From positions 25,335,434 to 25,399,433 of the forward strand of contig OY986969.1 of assembly GCA_963920575.1 (NCBI GenBank): a stretch of 64,000 nucleotides of DNA, given 5' to 3'. This DNA comes from Narthecium ossifragum (taxonomy: Eukaryota; Streptophyta; Magnoliopsida; Dioscoreales; Nartheciaceae). Within the stretch, counting starts at the first letter, position 1. The number at the start of each line of letters is the position of its first letter. Shown piece after piece: positions 11,036 to 26,622 of this stretch. The translations under genes and the position numbers were made by a program. A model generated the notes under the pieces. It was not told the origin of the DNA. It made no database searches and saw only the letters and a list, made by a program, of their open reading frames with translations.

Positions 11036-12276
11036 ATGGAAGTGGAGTCTTGTGTCCCACCAGGGTTCAGGTTCCATCCCACAGAGGAAGAGCTTGTGGG
11101 ATACTACCTAAGAAGAAAGGTTGCATCCCAGAAGATTGATCTGGAGGTCATCACTGACATTGACCTCTACAGGATAGAGCCATGGGATCTCCAAGGTATA
11201 TATAGTTTTTCCATAAAAATATATATATATACCTAATTAATGCTCTTATATATATGACTAATATATGGTGTTGTCCTATTGGTGTTCCACATATATATAT
11301 ATATATATATAATGAAGAGAGATGCAAGCATGGTTATTATGAAGAGCAGACTGAATGGTACTTCTTCAGCCACAAAGACAAGAAGTATCCCAGCGGGACG
11401 AGAACGAATAGGGCGACGGCGGCCGGATTCTGGAAGGCGACGGGCCGTGACAAGGCCGTGCTTTCCAAGGCCAAACTCATAGGGATGAGGAAGACCCTTG
11501 TGTTCTACAAGGGTAGAGCACCAAATGGAAGAAAGACCGATTGGATCATGCATGAATACCGTCTTGAATCCAGCGAACACGGCCCTCCTCAGGCAAGTAA
11601 TTAATTAACTCGTGATCCCAACAACAATGGCAACGGTGGATTTATTACACATTGCTATTATATATATATAATCAAATTGAGAGACCATGTTTAATTCTTA
11701 TTTATGATTGATTGATTGCAGGAAGAAGGATGGGTTGTTTGTAGAGCATTCAAGAAGCAAATTCCCAACCAACAAAGACCATACCTGATGAACACCTACA
11801 ACATCCCTCCTTACAACATGAGACATCATCATGACGAGTTCGGATTCGAAGCGTTCGCCGATCCCGCCCGGCCTCCAACACTCCTGGATTCTTATAATCC
11901 AAGAGGCAACCCTATATATAGTTGTCAGATGCCATTTGGATTTGGAGGAGAGCATGAGTCGTCTAATAAGCAGGCAAATATGATCAACCATCTCTTAGAC
12001 ATTCCAGACCTGGGTAGCCCAAGCCTATCAAGTAGTCTTGCTACCAAGGAATGCTTCGACGCTAACGCTGTGAGCAACGAGGAACATAGCAGCCAGATCA
12101 CCAATAATGGTGGCAGGGAACAGTTCATAGATTGGAAGGTGCTGGACAAGCTGCTGGCATCGCAGTTGAGTGAATCGGCTGCTGGTTCCAATTCCAATGA
12201 GCCAATGTTCCCGGTGGACTTTAATGGAGATGCTAGAAACCAGGGAGCTAATTTCCTCAACTCATTTGATGTCTAG
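11036..12276 (+). CDS. VND-clade NAC transcription factor (329 aa)
   Basis: Exons 11036-11195, 11318-11592 and 11722-12276 join in phase (990 bases). The start [11 protein letters not shown] is the family start; an in-frame GTG five codons upstream is not used. The NAC domain covers about residues 7-160 with all subdomains: [54 protein letters not shown] and [12 protein letters not shown], then [12 protein letters not shown]. Near the C-terminus [16 protein letters not shown] matches the conserved WQ-like block of VASCULAR-RELATED NAC-DOMAIN proteins, nuclear switches for xylem vessel secondary wall formation. Intron 2 starts with GC instead of GT, and intron 1 ends after an AT microsatellite instead of a pyrimidine tract. 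VND1-6 rather than VND7 or NST is my best reading. Confidence 0.93.
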
Positions 12277-13339
12277 CTGCACTGATCTACAAGCTTTACG
12301 TATAGGAGCAATAACAACAAATGGTTACAAGATGAAGTAGTGCCATTATATATATATATATATATATATAGTAAGCTGGTGGAGCACTAAAAGAAAGGAT
12401 AGAGGAAGAACTGATGATTGTGAAGTAATTAACTCTTGGACGTTTTTAGGTTAATGAAACAACTGTTGTTTGTGAAGTGTTTGTATGTAGCTTAATTTGT
12501 GTAGTTATTTCTGCTTTCTAATTAAGTTGCGCATCAAGAAGGGAAGATCATATGAATATTCCTCATCTTATATATATATAAGATTTGTAAAAAAGTATGG
12601 AAGTGATTTTTCTTCTTTTTTTTGCAGTTTTTTATTTCTTATTTATTTTCTCTTGAGAAAGAGAGAAATTTGCACGAAATTTGGAATCGGAACCATGTTA
12701 TGAAGAAAGCTGTAGGCTATTGGAGAATTTAAGCTGATAATACTCGATCGATAGCAATACGTAGAGAAGACAACAATATATGTTACGAAATTTAAGGGCT
12801 TTGATGATGATGTGGACTCATAAGATACAACAGGATGTCGTAGCGGAAGAGACAACCAAACCACAAAGGGACAAGACATCCGGATCCCAACCTGGTACCA
12901 TGCGAATTCTTGAGCAAGCAAGAGATCTTCTTCTTCCTCATATGGCGTCGTCATCGATCCTCATGGGAGGAAAAATCCATCAAATAATTTATAAAAGCTA
13001 ACATATAATTTAACTTTTCTCACATTAACTACCATTTTGAATTTTTTTGTTTACTGCTAAGAACCCAAATAAGCTCAATTCTTGTTTCGAAAGACAATCT
13101 TTTCTCCAATATAAAAAAACAAGTCAATTAACTGTCAATATAATGCATGCAGTTCATGACTGTAGTATATGTGCAATCTGGCAATCAGCTTGTTGACATC
13201 TGTTAAAGATGATCGCGGGGCCTATGTATTAATTGAAATCTTGAGATTAGCTGAGTGCTCATACTATTTCTTAATTTGTGGTCCACTCAGTCGATCGAAG
13301 TCACGCCTTATTGAGCAGTAAGCATCACTGGGGTCTCAA
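12277..13339. other. NAC 3' UTR and intergenic DNA
   Basis: An AT microsatellite lies at about 12349-12370 in the probable 3' UTR. No other gene or delimited repeat is seen before the LINE insertion. Confidence 0.6.
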
Positions 13340-14020
13340 TGAACAAAGTTGATAGTTTTTTTTTTTTTTTTTTTTTTGATTAGTTGAGCCGTGAGGCTAG
13401 AAAAACTCAAAGACTACAAGACCAACTCCAGAGGAGTCACAACGCCGTCCTCTGGGCTCCAAGAAAAATCAACAGAGGCCAATCTACAACGTTTGGCCAA
13501 CAAATCTACACTATGAACTACATCACGTGGAACTGCTACGATAACAACAGAATCTAACTTAAGCATCTCTGTCCAAACCGCTCTTGCCGCTTTATCAACT
13601 TCTGCCGGCCACAATCTACAACCAATCAAAATCTCCATAGCGAACTTAGAATCAGATTCAACCACGATACGCCGAAGATCCTTGTCCAAAGCCCACTGGA
13701 TAGCCTTACCAATGGCTCTTAATTCCCTCTCAAGAGCAGATACAACAAGGTCAATGACCGTACCTATTGCCCAGGCCACCCTTCCATCCTTATCAAGACA
13801 TACCGCAACCGTCGCTGAGTCTCCTGCTTCCCTTGGCATGGATGCATCCACTATAATGACCGTGTCCTCCATAGATGACCACACCATACCTTGATAGGTT
13901 TGGTTAGCCTGAACAGAGCGAAGATATTCCTCGGCTAGCCAGATTACCCTCCACGCTAACACCACCACGGAGTCTCCATTCCCTTCGAAAATTCTCCGAT
14001 AGCCTGAACAAAGTTGGTAG
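13340..14020 (-). mobile_element. 5'-truncated LINE with RNase H domain and target-site duplication (LINE A)
   Basis: The poly-T run at 13356-13378 is the poly-A tail of a minus-strand retroposon. Its 3' end reads CTAGCCTCACGGCTCAACTAAT. A minus frame (13414 to about 14004) encodes the RNase H/RVT_3-like domain at the C-terminus of plant LINE ORF2: VDASMPREAGDSATVAV, LERELRAIGKAIQWALD, VVESDSKFAMEIL and VPRDVVHSVDLLAKR. The flanks are a 16-bp duplication with one mismatch: TGAACAAAGTTGATAG (13340-13355) and TGAACAAAGTTGGTAG (14005-14020). The copy is therefore 13356-14004 and lacks its reverse transcriptase by 5' truncation. Confidence 0.92.
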
Positions 14021-14936
14021 CTACAATATAGCGAGTGGTGCAACTTCAGTCAACTGGATAATATAATATAAAATTTTATGACGTGATATCTGAGTTACGT
14101 ATAAAATGAAAAGAAGTTAAGAGATAGAAACAGCGGAGGTCATGGTGGCATGAGAGGCCCACCTAATCTCTATATATAAGGATCATAACTCAATCTGAAG
14201 CATATTTCAGCATAGCTATATATGGACACGGTGAACCCCTCCCGACAGGCGGCAGCTCAACTTTCCGGCCGGCCAATGGCAGGCTATAGTGCTTCTTTAG
14301 TTCATACGATAATGGCATGTGCACTTAGCTGAGATGACGTTGAAGGCATATATATATATACACAACATTAATAGGTCGGTACTCGTTCGGTACTGCATAA
14401 TTGAGTTCCAATTGTCGATAACGACGTGCTGAAATGACAACCACATAGGTTGGTCTCGGTTGATCAAAACATGGCAATCACGGCTTCAATAGAAACGTGA
14501 TCACTATAATATTTCTCAGGAAAAATTAATTAATTGAAGAGTTCATCTTTTCTAATAATATTAAATCAAGTCCAGCACAAATATATCGACCTCTACTAGG
14601 ATACAAACTTAAATTTTCAGGTGGAAATTTGTAATTATCAGTATTCCAAGAGTAATCTTAGACTTAGGCCATGGTTATAACACTCATAAGTGGTCAAACT
14701 AACCATGTTAGCTCTCCAAATATAAATATTTCATCCAATATATTAGGTTTTTTAACATACTAGAAAAAACCATGGGCCTTAGTCGGCCAGAACACGCCTT
14801 CGGGCTTCAGGTCATGTGGTCCATGGGCCCGGCCCATGGGCGTACGTACCTTCAAGGGTTCCTCTGGTTGTCTGGATAAGATATTATAAACGTTACAACA
14901 GTAAAGTCGGCTCGTCCACGTACGTATTCTTCTTCA
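14021..14936. other. Intergenic, upstream of the BASS gene
   Basis: AT-rich DNA with no gene seen. 14762-14840 contains GGGCC/GGCCC motifs and may be the promoter of the downstream transporter gene. No clear TATA box. Confidence 0.45.
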
Positions 14937-17900
14937 ATGTCTCTCGTCCTCTCCTTGCATCCCCTGTTCTCCACCCAATCGAAATTGCTCGCTTCCACGC
15001 CTCCAAGATCCGATTTTTATAGAACCCCGAGGTTCCCCGCCGTCAAATGTGTGGCCGGAGGCCAAGATCAGGCGTCTCCGGCTAAGCCTAGATGGGAAAC
15101 GATGCTCTCCACTGCGGCCAGTCTATATCCCTTCTATGTCACCATTGGAGGTGCCGTTGCCTATTTCAAACCCTCGGCTTTCTCTTGGTTTGTGGAGATG
15201 AGGCCGGCGTCTTATAGCTGTTCTTTGGGGATCATAATGTTGGCAATGGGACTAACTTTAGAGCTGAAGGACTTGCTGGGAATCATAAGGAGGAGGCCCT
15301 TCTCGGTATGTTGAAGATCTCTTGTTTTTATCTCGATGCTAGTCTTGAAGTTGAGAATTTTCAATGGTGGAATTTAGACATATGTGTTTTCGATGAAATG
15401 TGCATGTCCTATAGGCTTTGATGCATACACCAATTTCTGGGTATTGTGGATTTGAGACAAAAATCCCAGATATTTCTTTGCGTTTCCACTTGGCAACGAT
15501 TGTGATACTTTTGGATCAAAATCTAGTGTATGCTGGGTTTATAAGCATGATTTGAATCGATATATACTGTATCACTCTCAACACTAAAAGCAGCATAGTT
15601 GACCCGCGAAACAATTTTCTCTTGCGAATTGCTTGCGGAGGTTACAATCAATTGAGATTTCCAATATGATTTGTATCCGGCTGCCTGGATATCCTTTCGT
15701 CTTGGTCCTATGTGATTCGGCCCTATTTATCTCGTTATCTGTCTGCTCAAGCTACAATTATACAATCATGAATCTGCACTAATGAAACATACTCATCTAT
15801 GCTACTGTAACCGAGGCCACTTTGTATTCAATGAAGTAGAAGAGCATTCACTGCTTGTCCGCTGAGGGTTTCTAGCTTCAATTTACTTCTGACATGGAGT
15901 TTTGTTCCAATTGGCAAAGGGGTTTCGACGGTTACTTTTTTTTTAACTTGTTTGGTTTTTATGTTCTGGGCAGATACTCTTTGGATGCGTTGCTCAGTAC
16001 ACCATTATGCCCGCATTCGGTGCAATTGTTAGCAGAGTTCTGGGACTTCCGCCATTTCTTTCAGTTGGTTTGATCTTGTTGGCATGTTGTCCTGGGGGAA
16101 CTGCATCCAATGTGGTAAAACTTCCAACACGATTATGTGCATGTCCTTTAGCTTTACATTTATGTTGGTAATTTAGATAGTCTAACTGTTCATTCATCAT
16201 AATTATGATCCTAGCAAGAGAAAAACTATGATTCTGTATGTGGCATTTTTCTGACTTACTAAGCACATATATTTTCACTACCTATGTTAGCTTTTAGCCA
16301 AACTTGTAGTTGTGGCTGCTTCCATGTTTTCAGATACCATGAAGTAGCATCTACTCTCTTTTCGTCGTTTCTTTTGTCTATTTATGCTTCAGATACTTCA
16401 GATATGTCCATTTATCAGGATTGAACTCATTGATGCCACTTGAGACGCATGTGGTATTACCACATCTTAAGTTTATCTTTCTTTGCTTGGTCTGTTTGCT
16501 TATTGGTCTCTTTCAAATAGCATTTCAGGTCACGTTGATTGCTAACGGAGATGTGCCGTTGTCAATCGTGATGACCACATGCACCACTCTAGCTGCTGCT
16601 CTTCTCACTCCTCTTTTAACGACAATTCTAACAGGAGCTTATGTCCCTGTGGATGCCATGAAACTTTCTATCAGCACCCTGCAGGTAAAATCCATTATTT
16701 TCTTACTGTACTTTCTGGAAGCTTATAGTCTCATAGTGTTATTTGGTTTCTTTTTTCTTTGCTTTTTTGTGCCATATAGGTGGTTGTTGCTCCAATTCTG
16801 TTGGGCTCTTACTTGCAAAGCACTTTTCCAACTGCTATAAGACTTGTCACACCTTTTGCTCCACTTCTTTCTGTGCTAACTTCTTCCCTTCTTGCAAGCA
16901 GGTCTATTTTGAACGTATCTGCTTTTATGATGAGCAATTTCATGTTGTCTTAATTTGACTAAATCCTGCGTGTTTCCTTCACTGTGGCAGTGTGTTCTCA
17001 GAAAATATCGGGCACTTGAAATCGTCAATCCTTAATGCATCCCATGGTTCTGAGGCTGGTGCAGCCTTGGGGATCCAAGGTTTCGAGTCTACGGATTTGG
17101 GTGCTGTAGTGCTGTCTGTTCTGTTGCTGCATTTTGCAGGATTCTTTGTTGGGTAAATATATTCATCATATCTGTTGTAGAGTATACTGATTTTGAATTT
17201 TAGAATGCATCCATTGGACGTAATGTTGTTTAGCTGGCATAATTCTCTCTTTTTATTCACATGAACAGTGATTTTTATCACTTTCCCATATCTTTCCTCT
17301 CAGATGTAGAGTTCTTAGAGGGTTCAGTTTGCAGTCTGTCATATTTCCCCCTGTACTCAGGATTCTTCATCTTACAGGTACCTATCAGCAGCTGTTTGTG
17401 GTTTTAGGGAAAGACAACGACGAGCGATATCAATTGAGGTACTGCCTTCTAGATACTAATACTTAAGTCTTGATAGAGATTTTAGATCTTCTAGTTTTGT
17501 GTTTTATTTTAACAAATCCTTTTGTAGCATCAGTATGATGGTGTATTTCCCCTAGAAAATCATTATCAATTTAATTATTATTGACTACAGTGAGTAACCA
17601 AGGTGCCAACTACTATATATTACTTTTGGACCAAAGTCCCTAAGAAAGACTTATGAATGTGATTCTTTCTACTGATGAGAAAAAAGATATTTGTGGGCAC
17701 TGGATTTCTCCTTTCTCCAACTGTCACTTTTTTTTTGTCACAATTGAAAAATCATGCTAGTACTATGAACAAGAATTGTGTCATAACAACCTCGGTTCAT
17801 TTGCTCACGCAGGTGGGCATGCAAAACTCTTCATTAGGGGTTGTGTTAGCAACCTCTCATTTTTCATCCCCCATGGTCGCCTTGCCTCCTGCGCTGTCGG

Positions 17901-17998
17901 CTGTGATTATGAATATCATGGGCAGCACCATGGGTTTCATTTGGAGATACATTGATCCCTGTGAGACCAAAGATGATATTGATAACAAACCAGAATGA
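14937..17998 (+). CDS. BASS1: Plastid sodium/metabolite cotransporter of the BASS family (398 aa)
   Basis: Seven exons in phase: 14937-15305, 15974-16114, 16529-16684, 16780-16901, 16991-17152, 17378-17438 and 17813-17998. The first about 45 residues (Ser, Leu, Pro, Arg rich, few acids) look like a chloroplast transit peptide. Multi-span membrane segments of the bile acid:sodium symporter fold follow, with LGIIMLAMGLTLELKDL, the LLACCPGGTASNV motif, GDVPLSIVMTTCTTLAAALLTPLL and VGMQNSSLGVVLA. The last two contain the crossover-helix regions that bind sodium and substrate in this fold. The protein should sit in the inner plastid envelope. BASS1 is my best guess from the FRERQRRAISIEVGMQ region; BASS3 or another plastid paralogue is possible, and the substrate is unknown. 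Confidence 0.9.
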
Positions 17999-19154
17999 TA
18001 TCGGATCAAATTTTGCCACTGTTGTAGTAGCAGGAGGATGTTTTATTCAGCTTGTAGAACTTGATATTTGATGCGTTCAGCAATATTAATTTGTGAATCC
18101 AATATTTGTACTCTAAATTTGGTTTGGTTTTGATGCAAATATTGTAAATATACTGTTAATGTCTCTTTCCTGTGGGGGCTTTCTCAAAATATGAAAGGAA
18201 CAATTTTTTAGAAACAAAATGAAGGCAGTAATGGCGTGTGAATTGCTGTATTCATGGAAGTTTCACATAAGACTTCCATATAAATCCACCTGTAAAAGCA
18301 GGAATTTGTTAGGAATTTTCTATATTTATGTTAGCCAATAATTGTGTTGGGTTTTTATTTTCTTCGAAAGTTTTAGGGGCAGATCTCCCTTAGTAATCCT
18401 CCTAAACATGACTTGGATTAATATCATAAAACACCCTCAAAAGTGAAAACACAGGAGCATTTAAAAAAACCCTTGGGTTAGCTTAATGCATATATATAGA
18501 TCAAATTACTAAATTATCCTTAATATAATAATGGGATTGTTTATGTACTTTTTAAACATATGTTTAAAGGCCAAGGACATCTTAGTCATCTTACAACTCA
18601 GTCATGTACTTTGCCACGATTAAGACCCTTAAACAGATGGAAGGGGTTGTTATATGAAACTAGATGGGCCTGTGCCATCTGACTCAGTTGTCATGTATGC
18701 CGCTCTCTTCTTTATTCTTTTATGAATCAGTAATACATTTCTCCTTCCCTCTTTATGACTCGGCTGTCACATGTGCCTCTCTCCTCCTACTCATTTTTTG
18801 ACTCGGCTGGCACATGTGCCTCTCTCCTCCTGCTCATTATTTGACTCAGGTTGTCACGCGTGAAAAAATATATAAATCAAATTGTGACTCATAAAATATG
18901 ATCTTATATAATACATCATGTTTTGTAACTTTTAATATGTTTTGAATGGGTGTGCGCGGGGAGGGGGTTCAGAAATTTAAGAGTTTTGTAACTTTTTAGT
19001 ATATTTTCAGTGTGTGTGGTGTGGGAGGCGGGGTTGTTTAATGATATTAACTCAAAAAAAAATTCAGTCTAGACTTCCACATTAAACAATTTCTAAAACC
19101 AAGCCTTTGAAAAATATTTTAAGTGTTGCAATATCAAATACATAGTTGACCAAT
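17999..19154. other. 3' flank of BASS gene and intergenic DNA
   Basis: The 3' UTR probably covers 17999 to about 18150. The rest is AT-rich with dispersed repeat copy B (18660-18925). An older repeat begins at about 19060 and is interrupted by LINE B. Confidence 0.5.
18660..18925 (+). repeat. Dispersed repeat with 43-bp internal tandem units, copy B
   Basis: Units beginning with GACTCRGYTGKCAC start at 18757, 18800 and 18843, an exact 43-base spacing, each followed by ATGTGCCTCTCTCCTCCT. A more diverged unit starts at about 18680. The array is followed by an AT-rich tail (ATCTTATATAATACA) shared with copy A at 9126-9310. Confidence 0.75.
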
Positions 19155-19930
19155 TCTTATCAGATAGCTTTTTTTTTATTTTTTATTAGTTAAGCCTAAT
19201 AGGGCAGAGATTCAAAAGAGGGCTTACATCAGTAGTCGCATGAGGAAGTAGGGACAGCTCCGCTAGGCCCCTCTAGTACATTAAAGACAGAATGAATCGT
19301 GCTGGCATGACGAGCAACCTAATCGACGTGACTGTTCTCCTCACGAGGGATGTAACGGATTTGAAAATCACTGAGGTGATGTGACTCCCACCAAATATCA
19401 TGCACCACATCTTTGCACATACCTGACAATGGAGCTTTACCTTCAACCATCTGAACAGCGAACAAAGAGTCAGTTTCCACAAGGATCATGTGATAACGAC
19501 ACCGGTTAGCAGCTCTGATCGCTTCAAGAATGGCACGCAGTTCTCCTTCAAGGATGGAGACGACCCTCCGCTGCTCACCATCAGACCAAAGGACAACGTC
19601 TTCTTCATCAATGCCAACGACTCCAAGCCCCGCAATGCCGGTGGTAGGGTTCAGGGAGGCATCTGTTTGAATCCTGATCCCGGACCAAGCTTGGGGTTTA
19701 CTGGGAGTCTTTTCTGCCTTGTCAATTGCGAGGAACTCTCTACTTTGCCATTTGATCATCTGGGCGACGTCGTGCGCGTCACGGCTACTCTCTGCGGTAA
19801 CCAGGTTACACCTTTCCTTCCAGAGCCACCATAGGTCATACGAGAGTAGGGAGTTGGCATGTATAATATCTTATCAGATAGCTTAAATACCTTCCTAATA
19901 AATTTGAAAACGGTGGGCTTCTTCCTTTTT
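19060..19930. repeat. Older dispersed repeat split by LINE B
   Basis: The left part, 19060-19170 (CAATATCAAATACATAGTTGA, CCAATTCTTATCAGATAGC), continues after the LINE as 19885-19930 (AAATACCTTCCTAATAAAT, GGTGGGCTT). The same order occurs, diverged and uninterrupted, at about 21510-21690 (GGAATATCACAAGTCATATTGA, CCAGTTCTTGATAGATAGAC, CTTTCCTAATGAATG). The intact copy confirms that the LINE entered this repeat. Confidence 0.65.
19155..19884 (-). mobile_element. 5'-truncated LINE with RNase H domain and perfect target-site duplication (LINE B)
   Basis: A perfect 16-bp duplication TCTTATCAGATAGCTT lies at 19155-19170 and 19869-19884. Inside, the minus strand ends in GGCTTAACTAAT plus a poly-A tail. 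A minus frame (19319-19759) encodes an RNase H domain: IQTDASLNPTTGIAGLGVV, LEGELRAILEAIRAAN, VETDSLFAVQMVE and IRYIPREENSHVD. The order and catalytic-type Asp/Glu positions match LINE A, but the sequence is diverged, so this is a different subfamily. There is no reverse transcriptase because the 5' end is truncated. Confidence 0.93.
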
Positions 19931-20547
19931 TAAAACCCAAAACCGCAGCCTTTCCATGGCAAGCGTGGAAAATTGAAGACGGTGGGCTTATAAATTCATC
20001 TTTTTATTTTCGATATACTTATTGATGCTTTATTGGTGATTAATTTTGGTATCGTTCTTAGCCATAAATTCTAAGCACGCTCCCTCTGCATTGGCTCATA
20101 AACTGAGAAGAAAAAAAAAAATTATGGTTCTATCAGTCATAATCTATTAATAAGATGTGCGATGCTACATTCTCAAGATTATAAATGAAAGATTTCTAAA
20201 TCTTGTCTCGGGACCTTCACCATAGATTAGCTTGATATCGATAAAGTTATGATTTCACCGAGAATATTAATTAGCAGCTGAACTCATCCTAGAAAATCCA
20301 AAATATAACTGGTTTCTTATGAATATATTAAGAACTCACAGTGCAAATTAAAGGAGCATTGGAGTATGTGAGCTCTTTTAATTTGTTTGCAGTTGTCGTA
20401 CATTGGGAATGAAAATTTTGGTACTGTTTTGGGCCCTTTTCCTTCTGTCCACATTGCTGCTAAACTAGTGCTGATGAAGTTGGATTGCCGACCAGACGAG
20501 GGACAGCAGCGCAGCAGCACAGCAGCACATCTGCACGTGGACTTTAA
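19931..20547. other. Intergenic, nothing recognised
   Basis: AT-rich DNA between the LINE-interrupted repeat and the MITE at 20548. No supported gene. Confidence 0.5.
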
Positions 20548-20774
20548 GCCCTTATTTGGTTTGGTGGATAAGTGGGGGATAATCCGATTTTATTTTTCTT
20601 TATTCTCATTTTTTACTCGAACACTAAAAATAATGATTACGGGATTATTCCCGTTTCACCTATCACCACCTCTCTATTTTTTCTTACCCCATTCATTAAT
20701 CTCACTTTTTCTAATCTCATCTAATCCTATCCCCTCTTAACCCCACTTTTTCTAACCCCGTATCAAACGAGGGC
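20548..20774. mobile_element. Tourist-like MITE (227 bp) with TAA duplication
   Basis: Terminal inverted repeats GCCCTTATTTGGTTTG (left) and the complement of CAAACGAGGGC (right) are flanked by TAA on both sides (20545-20547 and 20775-20777). TIR sequence, length and a 3-base TWA duplication are typical of PIF/Harbinger-derived Tourist MITEs. No coding capacity. Confidence 0.85.
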
Positions 20775-22245
20775 TAAATACCTATCCAGTATTAAAAAAA
20801 TGGAACAAAAAAAAAATAGAGGTTTTTTTTTGTTAATTAGTGTTTACATAAAAAAAAACTTATTGATTGGTACACCAATATTATTAGATTTAAAGCTAAA
20901 GTATGCATTTGATCCCTTCCCTTGAGTTTATGATTCCTCTGATTTAAAATGTATGATTAGAGTTTCTGAATTTTTCAAACCTGTTTTATTACGCACCTCC
21001 AATCCATGCGATCCATGGCGGCTCAGACAAACGAGTTATGAACCAGTCAAATTGAACCAATTTTAATTAATTTTGATTGATAAGCTCCTTCATTCTCTTT
21101 TTCTCCTCAAATTTTAGTTAATTGTTAACTTTTAAATTATTAGATATATATCCCTTAAAATTTAATGTATGTTTTTTATTATATAAATATCCTTTGTTAA
21201 TTACTGTACTCTAATCTAACCTAACTAAAATAAGAATTTTTATATAATTATCATTGAAAAACTTTTCGAATTATATACTTATCATTCAACAACATCATTC
21301 AAATTATATATTTATCATTCAAAACCTTTCACATTACATACATATGTATTCCCGAAATTGTGCTTCTTAATGATGATATTAAGAAGATTTTAAGATAAAT
21401 TTGTAATTTGGATGTTTTTCAGAATAAATATGTAAAAAAAAAACCCAAAATAACACCTATAGCTCTCTCCTATTGTATTGTTGAAGAGCAACTTGAATCT
21501 ATTTTTTTATTTATTTAGAAAAACCAAAGTCTTTGTAGCTCTAAAAGGTGGGCATCACAATAAAAATCCTCAAGCAGTTGGAATATCACAAGTCATATTG
21601 ACCAGTTCTTGATAGATAGACTTCAAAACTTTCCTAATGAATGAATGATTCAATCAAGAATTTCTTGGATTTAATATCAATCTTGGTGGGCTGCGTTCTG
21701 ATCCAGAGCAGACTTGACTTGGATAAAAGAATAAAACAATTAATTAAATCAGGCTCTATTTTTATTAAAAGGTAACTCTTATTTTTGGCGTTAAACGTGT
21801 GGATTATGGCCATGCCCGACTTGACTTGGATAACAGTCACCCTCGCAGGCTATCCGTTTCTGCTGCTCCGCCAGAACAGCTTATCCTGCCACAATCTTCA
21901 CAGATTCCTCTAAAAGACTATCAAATCGTGAAGCGACTAATATGCTCTTGGATATCAGAACCGAAGTTTATAAACATACATAGAGATATATATATTCATT
22001 ATAATCATCAAGATTAGTCTCAATATATTTGTATTAAATTAATCTTTAAGGATTCTTTGATAATCATAGTTAAGGAAGGAGGTTTTTATGGGCCAGAGGT
22101 TTAGAGAATAAATTGGACCTGCGAGGTAAGTGAAACACCTTCCTTACAATTAAGAGCCGTGTTTAAGAATTAAACCATGCAATTAAGGGAAGGTTCCTCG
22201 AATCTTCTGTTCACCAATGGGACTGCACGATTTGGAATAAGTCTA

Positions 22246-22279
<34 letters not shown>

Positions 22280-22906
22280 GCATCACATCTAGTCTTCTAG
22301 TTACCTGGATAACATGATCTAAAAGATCTCCCAACTGGGGCACACTACCCTTTGTTTCTCTCCTGCTAAAAATTCCCCATCTTGGCTATTTTTTTAGAGC
22401 TTTTGTTTCACTCGCCTCCACCAAAACCCTCCAAAAGTCTTGCCTCTGAAATTTTATACAGACCGGTGTTATCAGATCATTAGAAACCCTATATTAGAGG
22501 GAATGGAAGCCAATCTTGAGGGGGAAAAAATGCCATTTTTACTGAAGGAATCAGATCCTGTTCTTTAGCCCCAGTACCCAAATCATCCTCTGTCCTGAAG
22601 GATCTCCAGGCCCTATTGAGATAAAAGAATCAAACCCTTTTGTTTTCTAGGATTTCTAGGACAGGGGTCCTGGAAAACCCAGATCTTGTTTCCATTCTTG
22701 TATGATAAAGAGCGAAAGAGAAGCGGGAAACAAAAAAATTCCAATCTCGCGCAAATCTTCCAGCCCAAAGGGCGATTTCATCACATAATCCAGTTGCCCA
22801 TATGAGAAATCCAACTTCCCAAGATCCAAGATCCCATCTTTCTTAGAAAAACCGCACCTTTCTTCATAGGGTCAAGGCTGTCCTTTTCGTTTCCAGGTAC
22901 TCTTAG
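20775..22906. other. Intergenic and promoter region of the CPK gene
   Basis: AT-rich. It contains the diverged repeat at about 21510-21690 and a CT microsatellite at about 22250-22279 in the likely promoter or 5' leader of the kinase gene. No gene or clear TATA box seen. Confidence 0.5.
22250..22279. repeat. (CT)n microsatellite
   Basis: About 15 CT repeats some 630 bases upstream of the kinase start codon. Position and strand suit a pyrimidine-rich promoter patch or 5' leader element. Confidence 0.9.

Positions 22907-26622
<3,716 letters not shown>

Noticed and set aside
13414..14043. 209-residue minus frame as a host gene
   Set aside because: RNase H domain, poly-A tail and flanking duplication show it is a LINE copy; the first residues are flanking DNA.
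18678..18860. Regular 43-bp direct repeats, CRISPR-like spacing
   Set aside because: Repeats are contiguous and imperfect with no unique spacers, in plant nuclear DNA; it is a tandem array inside a dispersed repeat.
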